Shown here: positions 50,186 through 63,120 of the stretch, one piece after another
Layout: every line of letters starts with the position of its first letter
Position numbering within the stretch: the stretch's first letter is position 1
Origin: Pelobates cultripes
Taxonomy: Eukaryota; Chordata; Amphibia; Anura; Pelobatidae
Reading direction: 5' to 3'
NCBI GenBank assembly: GCA_933207985.1
Contig: OW240913.1
Coordinates: forward strand, 352,392,459-352,456,458
Length of the DNA stretch: 64,000 nucleotides
The notes under the pieces: generated by a model
Told to the model about the DNA's origin: nothing
The model's input: only the letters and a program-made list of their open reading frames with translations
The model's database searches: none
Made by a program: the position numbers and the translations under genes

Positions 50186-52340
50186 GATCGCTATTCAATC
50201 TATAACAGTAAAAAAAGTTTTTTGTTTTTAAATCCAAGCTATTGTGACACAGGATCTAATTAGTGGCACTTGTCAGCGTATCCACTGTTAGCGTAACACA
50301 CCCGCTTTAAGGACACTGACTGCTATTCAATCTATAACAGTGAAAAAAGATTATTATTTTTAAATCCAAAACTCATTGTGACACAGGATCTAATTAGTGG
50401 CACTTGTCAGCGTGATCCACTGTTAGCGTGAACACACCCGCTTAAGGACACTGATCAGTTATTCAATCTATAACAGTAAAAAGTTTTTTGTTTTTAAATC
50501 CAAAACTACAGACACAGGATTCAATTAGTAGCACTTTGTCAGCGTATCCACTGCTACGAACACACCCGCTTTAAGGACACTGACTGCTATTCAATCTATA
50601 ACAGTGAAAAAAGATTATTTTTTTTAAATCCAAACCATTGTGACACCAGATCTAATTAGTGGCACTTGTCACGATTCAATTGTTAGCGCAACACACCCTC
50701 GCTAAGGACACTGACTGCTATTCAATCTATAACAGTGAAAAAGATTATTTTTAAATCCAAACTATTGTGACACCAGATCTAATTAGTGGCACTGTCACCG
50801 TATCCACTGTTAGCGTAACACACCCGCTTTAAGGACACTGACTGCTCTTCAATCTATAACAGTAAAAAAAGTTTTTTGTTTTTAAATCCAAGCTATTGTG
50901 ACACCAGATCTAATTAGTGGCACTTGTCAGCGTATCCACTGTTACCGTAACACACCCGCTTTAAGGACACTGACTGCTATTCAATCTATAACAGTGAAAA
51001 AAGTGTTTTGTTTTTTTAAATCCAAGCTATTGTGACACCAATTATAAGTGGTGGCACTGGTCACTGCATCCACTGTTAGCGTAACACACCCGCTTTAAGG
51101 ACACTGACTGCTATTCAATCTATAACAGTGAAAAAAGATTATTATTTTTTTAAATCCAAACTATTGTGACACAGATCTAATTAGTGGCACTTTATCAGAT
51201 TCACTGTTAGAATGCATCATCACCCGCTTTAAGGACACTGACTGCTATTCAATCTATAACAGTGAAAAAGATTATTATTTTTTAAATCCATTGTGACACA
51301 CAGGATCTACCTTAAGCACTTGTCAGCGATCCACTGTTAGCTTAACACACCCGCTTTAAGGACACTGACTGCTATTCAATCTATAACAGTAAAAAAAGTT
51401 TTTGTTTTTAAATCCAAAACTATTGTGACACAGGATCTACTCAGGCACTTGTCAGCGTATCCACTGTTAGCGTAACACACCCGCTTTAAGGACACTGACT
51501 GCTATTCAATCTATAACAGTGAAAAAAGATTATTTTTAAATCCAAACTATTGTGACACCAGATCTAATTAGTGGCACTTGTCAGCGTATCCACTGTTAGC
51601 GTAACACACCCGCTTTAAGGACACTGACTGCTATTCAATCTATAACAGTGAAAAAAGATTATTTTTTTTTTAAATCCAAGCCATTGTGACACCAGATCTA
51701 ATTAGTGGCACTTGTCAGCGTATCCACTGTTAGCGTAACACACCCGCTTTAAGGACACTGACTGCTATTCAATCTATAACAGTAAAAAAAGTTTTTTGTT
51801 TTTAAATCCAAGCTATTGTGACACAAGATGTAATTGGTGGCACTTGTCAAAGGTGATCCACTGTTAGCTGCAATGACACCCGCCATGAGGGACTGCTATT
51901 CAATCTATAACAGTAAAAAGTTTTTTGTTTTTAAATTAAGCTATTGTGACACCAAATGTAATTGGTGGCACTGATCAGAAATGGGTACAGTATGCACTGT
52001 GAGCCTGACACAGAAGCTGGCAGCAGTGGCAGACAACTGACTGCTATTCGCTAATCTATAACAGTGAAAAAAGTTTTTTGTTTTTAAATCCAAGCTATTG
52101 TGACACCAGATGTATTTGGTGGCACTGACTGGGGAAATGGGCACAGTATGCACTGTGAGCCTGACACAGAAGCTGGCAGCAGTGGCAGACAACTGACTGC
52201 TATTCAATCTATAACAGTGAAAAAAGTTTTTTGTTTTTAAATCCAAGCTATTGTGACACCAGATGTAATTGGTGGCACTGACTGGGAAATGGGCACTGTG
52301 AGCCTGACACAGAAGCTGGCAGCAGTGGCAGACAACTAAG
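50186..52340. repeat. Satellite-like tandem array, unit about 130 bp, 16 units
   Basis: The motif TTCAATCTATAACAGT recurs at 50194, 50326, 50462, 50590, 50721, 50848, 50980, 51114, 51248, 51375, 51505, 51634, 51768, 51899, about 52048 and 52203. Spacing is 127-136 bp, longer (about 150) in the last units. Each unit also has a T-run, ATCCAAGCTATTGTGACACC, GTGGCACTTGTCAGCG and ACACACCCGCTTTAAGGACA. The last units diverge (CTGACACAGAAGCTGGCAGC). The array runs into the gap, so its true length is unknown. Confidence 0.95.
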
Positions 52341-52697
52341 TGCATTTACATTAGATAGAAAAAAAAATCCAAAAAAAAGCATACCCTTATCCCTAACCTA
52401 GCTATGCTTTTCCCTATCTTATGAACAGCAGCTACACTTTCCCTCCTCTTACTAAGCATGCAGCTTGAGAATGAATCTAAAATGGATGCTGTCCAGTAGG
52501 TGGGAGGGTCTGCTAGGGAGGCTGTGCTGCTAATTGGCTGGAATGTGTCTGCTGACTGTGAGGTACAGGGTCAAAGTTTACTCAATGATGACGAATAGGG
52601 GGCGGGTCGAACCGCGCATATGTTCGCACGCCGTGGCGAACGCGAACATGCTATGTTCGCCAGGAACCGTTCGCCGGCGAACCGTTCGGTACATCAC
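52341..52697. other. Array flank ending in GAAC/GTTC-rich inverted motifs
   Basis: After an A-rich stretch comes unassigned sequence, then a GC-rich end with GCATATGTTCGCACGCCG, GCGAACGCGAACATGC, GTTCGCCGGCGAACCGTTCG and ACATCACTA. This looks like the terminus of a transposable element containing the array. Homology to copy 1 begins immediately after it. Confidence 0.5.
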
Positions 52698-52709
52698 TAT
52701 TGACTACTA

Positions 52710-53135
52710 TTAATTGGACGCTATAGGCACCCAGAGCACCTTATCTCACTAAAGTAGCCTGGGTGCAATTGCAGTTTCTGATGAACTGCAATAATTACAT
52801 TGCAGGTTTAAGGCTGCCTCTAGTGTCTGTCAATCAGACAGTGACTAGAGGCACTTCCTGCTTGTGTCACATTACTGACGCTAGACCTCTGCATGAGGTC
52901 ATCCAGCATCGGTAAAATCCCCATGGGAAAGCACTGAAGCAACGCTTACCTATGGGGAAGGCCTAATGCACTTGCGGCACTCACCAGGCATGCGCATTAG
53001 TGTACCCTCACTTCAGGTGACGTCAGAGGGGGTGGAGGGACATTATCATTGGAATCAGGTAAGTACTGTAAAGGTTTATTAATCCTTACAGTGGGGCGAG
53101 GGAGTGATAGTGCTAGGAATACAACTCTCTTTAAG
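52710..53135. mobile_element. MITE-like element (copy in block 2)
   Basis: Counterpart of 41184-41609 with the same ends; only single-base changes were noticed. Confidence 0.45.
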
Positions 53136-55156
53136 CATTCAGGTTGTTGTGGACTCTAAATTTGAGAAAAATTCTTTGGAGCCAAGATGTCAGTAACATA
53201 GTGTAAATGAAGGGTTCTTTTTAGCATGACCTTGTACATTTACAATAAACATGGAAAATGAGTGGAGGAAGAAGGCGGTTGGAATAGGGGAGATGTCATG
53301 GTGCATGGCGAAACATGTACCCCGCAATTGGGACTCTGCATCTTTCTGCTTTGTAATGTGTCCAGGGACCCCAGACTTTATGAAAGGATTTAAGGGAATT
53401 TCTTACCATTAGTAAGTTTCCTTTCTCTGTGACCTCCTGTAAGGAGGGGACATTAACTCTGGGACGTGTTGACGCGTGCACTGCATGGCAGGTGATGTCA
53501 TATACCAATTAATCACAATGCACTTTGGTTGATGGCCATGGTGAAGTCAGGGGTTTCCTCTCAAGGGGAGCACCGAGAAACATGCCCTGAATTGACCGAG
53601 ATTCGTGGTAAATAAAGTCCAGGATGGCAGCTGTTATGTAGCCTTTACTGAGCTGAGGTTATGGTGGTAGCTGCAATTACCATCACTGGTCCAGAAACTC
53701 TTAGACTCTAACTCAAACGTTTACACACTAAGATTTGCCCTACTACTAACTCTGACACCCTAACACTGACTCTAGCACACAAATCGCTAGCTATAGCCCT
53801 TGGTAGTAAATAAACTGAAATATAAAGACTGTTTCCTATTTACCTTTATTTCTTCTTCGTTCCAATTACTAGCATACTGTGCAAAATAAACTTAAAACAA
53901 ATAACCTATCACAGTGATACCGAACAGATTACTCACACTTCAAACATACTGTGCCTCAGTCATTACACCACTATACAAATAACTGAGTGATAAAACATAT
54001 ACGGCATTTTAATCTTTGTTATCCCAGAAATCCGTACGACTGAAGGAATATAGGTATTAGTATTGCAGGACTCGCCTCCAAAACTCTTTCTACAGCCTCA
54101 GAATTTAGAGGATTAAAAAACTCTAACGTGAATTGTGTTTTCAATCATATTCTGAATAATTGATGACACAACCGGTGCATTATTACCCATAATGCCACTG
54201 TGCAGAATGGGAGGTCTAATCATAGGGCAGTGAAAGGACATGCATTTCCCAGGCTGCCTGTACTCAGTATGAGCAAGAACACATTCTGTAACCAATGTCA
54301 AAGGGGAATAAGAACGCGAACATCATTTTTATCTCAAGGGCACAAAGTTAGTGTTTCTGGTCACTTAACAAGTCCCACAGAAATCAGTGTTATGTGATAA
54401 TAATATTGCTATAAAGATTACACCTCTTACACTTACAAATAAAAACACACAACATGAGTATTACTTTATAATATTTGAGTCTCAGGTGCAGGGGCGGATC
54501 CAGAGTCCAATCTCGGGAGGGGCACTCTGCCAGGTTTGGTTAACATGAGATATTTGAGATATTGTGTTGCTTAACGAACTTCCAGCTTACAATTTAAGAA
54601 CCTTGGTTTAATTTAAAGAACAGATGAGAACAATAAACCTCATAAAAATGCTCTTTGTAAATCAAGAATCACATAAAATTCATACCTAGCAAGTTTAGCA
54701 GCCCACGTATTTTAAAAGAACACCGTAGGTTTGGGAATACAAACCGCTATTCCTAACAACATAGTGCCCTGTCCCCGGATATATATATATATGGCCCCAC
54801 TCCCCTTTTCTACTAAATTAAATAATGCTTTTTACTTACCTACCAGCTCTAACACTCCCTCGGTGCTGCTCACCTCTCCAATGCTTTCCTATAGGCTTCC
54901 ACATTACGTAGCAGTTTTACGTGGTCAGTGCAGCTGAAGTGCATTTAGTGGCTATTAGGAAGACAGCCACTAGATGTGGATTTAACCCGGCAATATAAAC
55001 ATTGCAGGTTCCAAAAACAAAAAGCAACATTATACATTGCAGGGTTAAAATGACAGGACCACTGCACCCAGACCACCTCACCATTTGGGTGACTGTAGCG
55101 GTCATGGAAACAGTAAAATGCTGCACTATTAACACTTTTTCCAAGCAATGGCTTAA

Positions 55157-57469
55157 CCCCTTAAGGACGGAGCCAAATGTACACGTTGTGAACAAAACAA
55201 AATGTAAACAAAACCTGGCATTTGTGCTACATGTCTGTCCAACCGTAATTCACCTCTTTCATAGTAAATGCACCCACCCTTATTATATATCATTTTATTC
55301 AGGGGAAACATAGTCAGCCAAATATTTGAATATATGAAACATAATTTAATATGAAAAAAATGGGAGAAAATATGATTTATTTTTTATTTTTTTAGTTCTA
55401 CATGACATTTTAACGGTCAATGTCATAATACTGTTTGCTTTTACTGCAATAAAATACACATATTTGTATTCAGCAAAGTCTCACGCTTAAGACAGTACCC
55501 CCTATGTACAGGTTTTATGGCGTTTTGGGAAGTTACAGGGTCAAATATAGCACGTTACATTTGAAATTGAAATTCGCCAGATTGGTTACGTTGCCTTTGA
55601 GACTGTATAGTAGCCAGGAATGAAATTTACACCCATAATGGCATACCATTTGCAATAGTAGACAACCCAAGGTATTGCAAATGGGGTATGTCCAGTCTTT
55701 TTTAGTAGCCATTTGGTCACAAACACTGGCCAAAGTTAGCGTTAGTATTTGTTTGTGTGTAAAAAATGCCAATTTTGGCCAGTGTTTGTGACTAAGTGGC
55801 TACTAAAAAAGACTGGACATACCCTGTTTGCAATACCTTGGGCTGTCTTCTTTTGCAAATGGTATGCCATCATAGGGGTAATTTTCAATCTTGGGCTACC
55901 ATAGGGTCTCAAAGGCAACCTAACCAATCTGGCGAATTTTAATGTGAAAAAAATGAAACACAAGCCTTATATTTGACGCTGTAACTTTTGAAAACACCAT
56001 AAAACCTGTACATGAGGGGTACTCTTGTACTCGGGAGACTTCGCTGAACACAAATATTTGTGTTTCAAAACAGTAAAAAGTTTTGCAGCAATAATATCGT
56101 CCGTGTAAGTGCTGTGAAAAATGCAAAAAATGTCACTTTTACTGGCGGTATCATCGTTGTAATACATTTTACTGTTTTGAAACACTAATATTTGTGTTCA
56201 GTGAAGTCTCCCGAGTAGAACAGTACCCCCCATGTACAGGTTTTATGGTGTCTTGGAAAGTTATAGGGTTAAATATAGTGCTAGCAAATTAAATTCCCTT
56301 TACTTTTGGCATGGGTTGTGAGGCAGGTCCCGCTAATTGTAATTAATTAAGATACCTAATTATGTAAAAATATTACATAGATATATATGTAGAATTAATA
56401 TATGTATATATATATACGTATGTGAATATATATATGTATATATCTATATAATTTTTTTAAATATTTTTATTTATATATAGGTATATATATATAGTGATAT
56501 ACGTATATATTTATGTATATAGATAGATAGTCTATAAATCCATGCACTCACGCTTACACATTTCTTTAAATTGAAGTATAAAGAATACTTGCCGGGTGCC
56601 AGTCTCATGGGGAAGTAGATAGAAATAACAAGAAAGTCCTGGACTGCACTCATGGTCTTTAGGCTGAAAATATTTCTTTATTCCATAAAAAGATCTTTTT
56701 ATGGAATAAAGAAATATTTTCAGCCTAAAGACCGTGAGTGCAGTCCAGGACTTTCTTGTTATTTCTATGTATATAGATATATATATTATTTCGTTCTACG
56801 TGTATTTTGATATATATATATATATATATTAATATCACAATACAGTTAGAACGAAATAACACACATCTATATATTTTTTAATTATTTATTTTTAATTATT
56901 TTTTAATTTTATTTTTTAACGTATTTACATTTTTATTTATTTTATATTATATATAAATATATATAATAATAATTATATATATATATATTTAATCAGTATC
57001 AGTCTACGTGTAATTTGATATTAATATATATATATAATTATATGTATATTAATAGTAAAATACACCTAGACGGTGTACGTGTGTGTATGTATATGTGTAT
57101 GTATACGGATTCTAAGTATATATTATTATTTTTTTACACTTTTTAATTTATTTGATTTTATTTCCAGCCAGCAGGGGGACCACCTGTCATTACAGGCAGC
57201 CCCCCTGCTGGCAATGCTGCAGCCAGCTACCCCCGGCCATGTGATTGTGGGGTCCTCGCATGGACCTCACTCTCACATGGCCGGGGGGCTTCCAGGGGGT
57301 CGGACGTGCCGCGGGGGGCTCCCTGGGAGTCCCCTCAACCGCGATCGCCGGCGTGGGATCGCCGGCGACCGGGTAAGTAGGAAAAGACCGGAGGGCGTAC
57401 TATTACACCCGGCGGCGTTTAGAGCCGCTTAGAATAGGGCGTAATAGTACGCCCTCCGGTCTTAAGGGG
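55157..57469. mobile_element. piggyBac-like element flanked by TTAA (copy 2)
   Basis: The ends CCCCTTAAGGAC...CTTAAGGGG lie between TTAA at 55153-55156 and 57470-57473. This copy keeps sequence near 56410-56600 (TATAAATCCATGCACTCACG, AATACTTGCCGGGTGCC) that copy 1 lacks, so copy 1 has probably lost it next to the palindrome. Confidence 0.75.
56619..56768. repeat. 150-bp palindrome with one mismatch (copy 2)
   Basis: Same palindrome as 44909-45058, but the left arm has CTCATGGTC where the right arm inverse predicts CTCACGGTC. Confidence 0.93.
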
Positions 57470-57902
57470 TTAATGCACTACAACCTTTAGATTTTCTCTA
57501 GTAACCATGTACAGAAACTTCCCTCTGCGTCATGCTGCCATTACCGTCTTGTATACACTGTTTAACATATGTATACACACAGTAACACACACCATGTAAA
57601 ACACTTTCAACGTTACTTTTACAAAGTCAAGAAAAAACAAACAAACACTACACATTTAACGTTATAAAAATACAACTGTTTTCAAAGAGAGAGGCTAATT
57701 TAATCTCATCCATTTTATTCAATGCATTGCAGCGGTGGAACTTAATAAGACAGGGCCCTAGTGCAAGAATTATTTACGTCACCCCTTACCACAAGGATGG
57801 CCAAAATATAGATTCCCATCTGTCGTACAGCTCCCACAATGCTTTTCTAGCTCGGGATGAACCATTTGCCCATCCTTGCAGGGTTGTATTTGGCACTGAG
57901 CA

Positions 57903-58060
57903 CTGATGCCCATGCAAATACAGACACACACTAACACACATGCAGATACACAGATACACACACTATGCAAATACGCACACACACATACACAGGGTGACAC
58001 ATAGAATGACACATACAGACACACTGATAAATACACAGGCACACACTAACACACATGCAG
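57903..58060. repeat. CA-rich simple repeat (copy 2)
   Basis: Counterpart of 46257-46420, practically identical. Confidence 0.8.
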
Positions 58061-59140
58061 ATACACCCACTTCCTACCAGCATTGACATAAACACAGGGG
58101 CCCTTTCGCGCTATTTAAGAGCCGCGTCGCTGAATGGGCCACTGAAGACACTATGATATCTGGTGGCCTTTTACTGAATGAGCCATCCAATGTGCTCCCT
58201 TGGCATGTGAGCCCTAGTGCAGCTGCAGGAGTTATGTCGCTGATGCATTGCCTTCCTCATCCTCTAACATGGAGGATTGGTGGGAGGCACTGTAGGGAAC
58301 CATTCATTCCTCAGATTGTCAGTCCCAGTGTTATCTGTGAGACCATTTTACAGCACTCAGCTGACGCTCTCAGTCAATGAATTCAGTCCTGCATAGTGCT
58401 GCTTAGCTTACTGGAGCTAACCGGATTCTCAAGGAGAATCTGAAAACAGGGTCTGGAGCTGCAAGCATCCAGCAGGACCCAGATACAAATTACACTGGGA
58501 AAGCATCAGGGCACTCCTAGCACCAGAACATGGTGGTTATGGTTATGGTGCTTGGAGTGTTCCTCTAAATATATTTAAGCTGGGTGGTGGGTTAGTACAA
58601 ATACAAAAAGATAAGTCCTGCACTCACTCCCATCACTCCTGGGCGGCAGCAACGACCACAGTGCACATCAGCCCCAATACATATAGTAAAAACCAAAGAA
58701 AAAAGTTACCTGCGCTCTCTCCTAAATCCCGATGTATATTTAAACAAATGAAGCACAAGGAAGCAAGATGAAAGGTTAGTGTAGGACCCGCTTAGGGGGG
58801 TCTGCCTTGACGTTGGCAGGCGGGCATTCCCTCCAATGGCCCTTGGAGGTAACTAAATAACTTCCATTTGTTTAAATATACATAGGGATTTAGTAGATAG
58901 GTAGCTTTTTCTTTGGGTGGTGGTTTAGGGCTGAGCACTCACTGAGCATTGTGACTCACCAGGTCCTCTAATGGTCGCCATTGCCTCCCTTACTTTCAGT
59001 AAATAGAGGAGGTCTGCTAGGCCAATTGGAGGAGAGTAGGTGGGGCTATGACGTCACCACCATAGCTCCGCCTGCTCTCCGATTCGCCTAGCAGTGCTGA
59101 GCATGGGAAGCTCTGCCATTGCGCCGCCGAGAAGGAGAAT

Positions 59141-59391
59141 ATGAAAGTGAGTTTTCTCCTTCTCGGGCTGGGGATTACCACACACAGCCACCAATGGTAT
59201 TACTATATGAGCATATTTATTTTACCCCCTTGTAGTTTCTCCGGCAGCTAAGTGCTACTGTAACCTGGAGAAACTTTATTATAAGAAACTATATATAAGA
59301 AAGGGGGTAAAATAAATATGTCCATATATTAATACCATTGGTGGCAGTGTGTGGTAATCCCCAGCCCGAGAAGGAGAAAACTCACTTTCAT
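59141..59391. mobile_element. Fold-back MITE (copy 2)
   Basis: Counterpart of 47495-47745. The left arm here reads CTCCTTCTCGGGCTGGGG, pairing better with the right arm than copy 1 does at that site, while CACACAGCCACC pairs worse. Confidence 0.8.
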
Positions 59392-60479
59392 GTGTATGTT
59401 ATGCTCATATTTTAATTCTCTATATGCTTTGTGCCCCCCATGTGACAGGCAGCTAGGGGGCAGAGGGGGGGCAATTTCCTTGTTGCTCCCCCCACCCCCT
59501 GGATCGGCCACTGCTCAGGTGAAGAAAGCATTATATTAATACTCATAATCATAAACAGTCTTCCTTTACCTTGAAACAACCAAATACAATGCTTTTTGTG
59601 GACAGAGCACACACTTTGTGGACTGTACAAAGGAAGTGTTTAGGGAAATATACAAATTGTAATCCTTAAAACAAAAACAACAAAAGGATTATAGGTGGGT
59701 CAAGGTTCAACAAACATTGGCAAGTTTACTTGACTCCCAAGGTACCTGTAAAATGTGATGCTCAAGACAAAAATCTCAGAAAAAACAAACATTTATTTCT
59801 CCATACAGAACCTGCCCACTAACCAAACTATGTGAATGAGTAAGTAAGTATATACATTCTCAAGTGAGACACACATTCCACATGTTTGTGTTTTAATCTC
59901 TATTTAAACAAACAAGTGTTTGCATTCTCATGCAGATAAAAATACCATTCAGGAAATGATATCCAGTGCATCCTATTGCCAGTATACGTCTGCCAGTGGG
60001 ATGTAGATATCAGTCTCAATACGGAGATCACTGGTTCGAGTGTAATTATTTCAATGCCAGCACGTTAACCCGACCTTGATGTGGGTCTCTATGGTGATCT
60101 TATCACTGAAGACATGATAAGCTATGGTAGTTATAGAATTTAATTCCTCTATGTAGGAACCACAGGACAAAGCAACATTACAATAAGCAGTCTGTACCTT
60201 TCAAATCTAGATTTAATTAACAAAAAAAGATTTAGGATGGAATACTAATTAACGTCCTCACACACTTCGGTATACTGTTGCTTTACGGCATGTATTGTAG
60301 TTTCTGGGATTATTCCCCTAGCAAGTGGGCCTCATTTTTCCCTTGACAAATATTAAAACAGATTAACAGTCATTAGTCAGTTCTCACTCCTATAAGTAAA
60401 GCCAGTATGATGTCGTGAGGAAGGTGTACTGTTTGGGTAAAATGTGGGAGCAAGAGCGGCTACACCAATTCTAAATAAT

Positions 60480-61553
60480 TGTCTTCAGTTTATAGGGAAG
60501 AAAAATCAGCCTTACAGCAAACAAGTAATTGGCTAACACAGGATAGAGTGCTTCAGAAATTTAAAAAATAAATGTGAACAAAGCCACAGGTCCAGATAGT
60601 ATTTACCCATGTGTGCTTAGGGAGCTTAGTGCAGAAATACCCGTACCACTGTTTATCCTTTTTCAGGATACATTTCAGGAATTGTACCAGAGAATTGGAG
60701 AAAAGCAGATGTGGTGCCCATATTTAAAAAGGGTTCAAAAACTCAACCAGGAAACTACATACTCGTGAGCTTAACATTTATGGCTGGGAAATTATATGAA
60801 ACTCACTTAATTGCATTCTATGAAAAATTTTGTAGAAATATAGATTATGGTGCTTTAGCAGATGTGATCTGCTTGGATTTTGCTAAAATATTTGACACAG
60901 TTCCACAGAAAAGGTTAATAGTAATACTGAAATTAGTTTGTCAAGATGAAAAATTGTGTTCTTGGATAGAACACTGGCTTAAAGATAGAGTTCATTGAGT
61001 AGTTGTAAATACTTCTCTCGTTAATCTGTTTATAAATGATCTTGAAGTGGACATTGAAAGACATGTGTCAGTGTTTGCAGATGACACAAAACTAGTTAAG
61101 AAAATGCAATCTGAACATGATATAACTTCTCTACAGAGGGATTCGGATACATTGGAGGGCTGGCCAGGCAAAGGACAGATGAGATTCAATACAGATAAAT
61201 GCAAAGTCATGCATTTTGAAATGAAGAACTCACAAGCCACTTATGCATTAAATGAGGCAGAGTTAGGAATAACATTAAAAGAAAATAACTTGGGTTCAAT
61301 TATAAATCACAAATTAGGCAACAGTGTGCAATGATTCACGTGATCCAAATATAATTTTGTCTCTTTTCAAATCAGTGGTAAGACTCCCCTTGAGTATGCA
61401 TTTAAATTTTGGGCAGTAGTTTTAAAGATGGATATTGCAAAACTAGAAAAAGTGCGCTAAAAAACACATGAGGGGGATGGAAAACATTAGTTATGTAGAA
61501 AAACAGGAACTGTTTTCTTTAGAAAAAAGGCGATACAGACAGCTCTGTTTCTA
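60480..61553 (+). pseudogene. CR1/L2-type LINE reverse-transcriptase remnant (copy 2)
   Basis: Same order of motifs and same internal deletions as 48840-49912. In this copy IFKKGSKTQPGNY and LTFMAGKLYE are still legible around 60720-60795, so it preserves the consensus slightly better than copy 1. Confidence 0.85.
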
Positions 61554-61689
61554 GTGCGAGGCTGAACAGGGAGATCAGAGCTCCCTTGCACGTCTACATT
61601 GACTGCATGCCCAGCCACTCAGCCCAGAAGCCCCAGGGAAATAGACTCCATGCCAGCACTCCCAAAGGTAGGGAGTCTGGGTGGAGTGA

Positions 61690-62105
61690 AGTTTAAAACA
61701 AAATTATAAATTGCGTGTGTGTCTGTTAGTAAGTTTGTTTGTCAGTAAGAGTGTATGTGTGTTTGTCAGTGAGAGTGTATATGTGTCTGTCAGTGTGTGT
61801 GTGTGTGTGTGTGTGTGTCTGTCACAGTGAGTGTTTATATGTGTCTGCCAGTGAATGTGTTTGTCTGTCACTGAGTGTGTGTGTCTGTCAGCTTGTGTAT
61901 GTGTGTCTGTCAGTGAATGTGTGTCTCTGACACTGAGTGGATGTGTGTCTGTCAGTGAGTGTGTATGTCAGTGAGTATATGTGTCTCAGTCTGTGTCTGA
62001 TTCTAATTTGGTTTGTTTCTGACACTGAGCGAGTGTGCGTCTGTCAGTGCATGTGCATGTGTGTTTATGTGTGTCTGTCAGTGAGTGTATGTGTGTCTGA
62101 AGCTA
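61690..62105. repeat. TG-rich simple repeat with GTGTCTGTCAGTGAGTGTAT units
   Basis: Degenerate units of about 20-26 bp (TGTGTCTGTCAGTGAGTGTA) plus a pure (GT)n run near 61793-61818. ORFs across it are low-complexity Val/Cys/Ser and not genes. Confidence 0.85.
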
Positions 62106-62134
62106 CAGCCCCACTCCAAACTTCTAACTCTGGC

Positions 62135-62388
62135 CAACTACTGGTTTCCTATGTTAGACCACATAGCCCGGTGTTGGTTACTACGCTCGCCAGATGGGTT
62201 CGATGGGTTTAGTCCCTAGCGGGAGTGGATGCAGCGTTCGGAGCTCACTCAGTGTGTGGTGCATCTGCCTTGTCGTCTTTTGCGGCAGATGCGTCGCTGT
62301 CAGATAGCCTCCGTCCGGCAGACTGGTCTTGTGAAGTCACATTTTGGGCCTTTTACTTTAGGCCAGGTCCTAATACGGCTTTTTCTTA
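62135..62388 (+). pseudogene. DIRS-type tyrosine recombinase, C-terminal remnant
   Basis: Joining frames only by eye, the + strand reads VSYVRPHSPVLVTTLARWVR, then a stop. It continues SLAGVDAAFGAHSVCGASAL and DASLSDSLRPADWSCEVTF, then WAFYFRPGPN and a TAA. This order (RW, AHS.RGAS, SDILRAADWS, TF..FY) is that of DIRS-element tyrosine recombinases. The expected Arg of the HxxR box is Cys here (AHSVCGAS), and a stop follows ARWVRWV, so it is inactive. Confidence 0.7.
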
Positions 62389-62414
62389 ATTTTAGTAATG
62401 ACAGGAGGCGAGTA
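62385..62414 (+). repeat. DIRS-type inverted repeat, left copy
   Basis: CTTAATTTTAGTAATGACAG then GAGGCGAGTA, overlapping the recombinase stop. The exact inverse lies at 63619-63648. Sequence after it (TTTTCCCACCCATTCCCTCC, GGGACAATAAGGGTTCACTC) is typical of the noncoding end of frog DIRS elements as I recall them. Confidence 0.75.
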
Positions 62415-62616
62415 TTTTCCCACCCATTCCCTCCCTCCTTGGGACAATAAGGGTTCACTCGGTGGGGTATCTAGGGGCACTGGGCTTGCATGTACTATCT
62501 GGATTTCCGTCATGCTATTCTTCCACCTCATTTGTCTATCCCCTGTCTCTGCTTGTATTCTTCTCATAGATCTCTGATGCCTATGTACTTACAATTCATA
62601 TCAGGTGGTCATATTT

Positions 62617-63120
62617 AAAAACAAAAAGAACGTTACCTGCGCTCTGGCCTAAATCCCTATGTACATATAAACAAAATGGAGGCTCTTTAGTTTTATTCCA
62701 ATGGCCATTTGAATATAAGCTCACCTGCCACGTCAAGGCAAGCCCCAAAAGTGAGTCCCACTCTAGCCATTAGATTTGCTGATATCAGCCAAGAATCTCC
62801 AGTGAGACAGGAAGGGGTATTTTATAAACCCTTTCACATTTAACCCTTTATAGGGCTTCTACACATACAATAAACTTTGCTGGTATCAAAAACGTCTCTA
62901 ATGAGACATGAAGGGGTGTTTTATAAACCCCTACATACCTATTAACCCTAAATAGGGCTATAACACATAATAAAACTAAAGAGCCTCCATTTTGTTTAAA
63001 TTTACATAGGGATTTAGGCCAGAGCGCAGGTAATGTTCTCTTTGTTTTTACTATTTATTTTGAGCTGTTGGATACTAAGCTACTGCTGCTGTAAGCGCGG
63101 CGCTTTATCTTTGTGTTTGT
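62617..63120. mobile_element. 504-bp fold-back insertion with 14-bp flanking repeats
   Basis: AGGTGGTCATATTT flanks the interval at 62603-62616 and 63121-63134. Inside, GTTACCTGCGCTCTGGCCTA and GAGGCTCTTTAGTTTTA on the left pair with TAAAACTAAAGAGCCTCC and GGCCAGAGCGCAGGTAA on the right. About 75 bp (to CTTTATCTTTGTGTTTGT) extend past the right arm. It is related to the element at 46951. A 14-bp duplication is long for a cut-and-paste MITE. Confidence 0.75.

Larger units (their letters stand above)
54489..59513. mobile_element. hAT-type element with perfect 8-bp duplication, nested (copy 2)
   Basis: Same ends as the copy-1 element and the same flanks CTCAGGTG (54481-54488 and 59514-59521). 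It is longer by about 120 bp owing to the indels in the nested piggyBac-like element. Confidence 0.75.
52698..61600. repeat. Duplicated block, copy 2 (8.9 kb)
   Basis: Direct copy of 41172-49958, about 120 bp longer overall. Main differences: about 190 bp of extra sequence near 56410-56600, loss of the (TA)n palindrome near 57100, loss of a few bases near 55740-55770 and 58225, and gain of about 11 bases near 61370. Beyond its end the sequence (GACTGCATGCCCAGCCACTC) continues without the hAT end seen after copy 1. Confidence 0.95.

Noticed and set aside
51941..52345. 134-codon minus-strand ORF with internal protein repeats
   Set aside because: The repeats are simply the 130-150 bp satellite units read in one frame.
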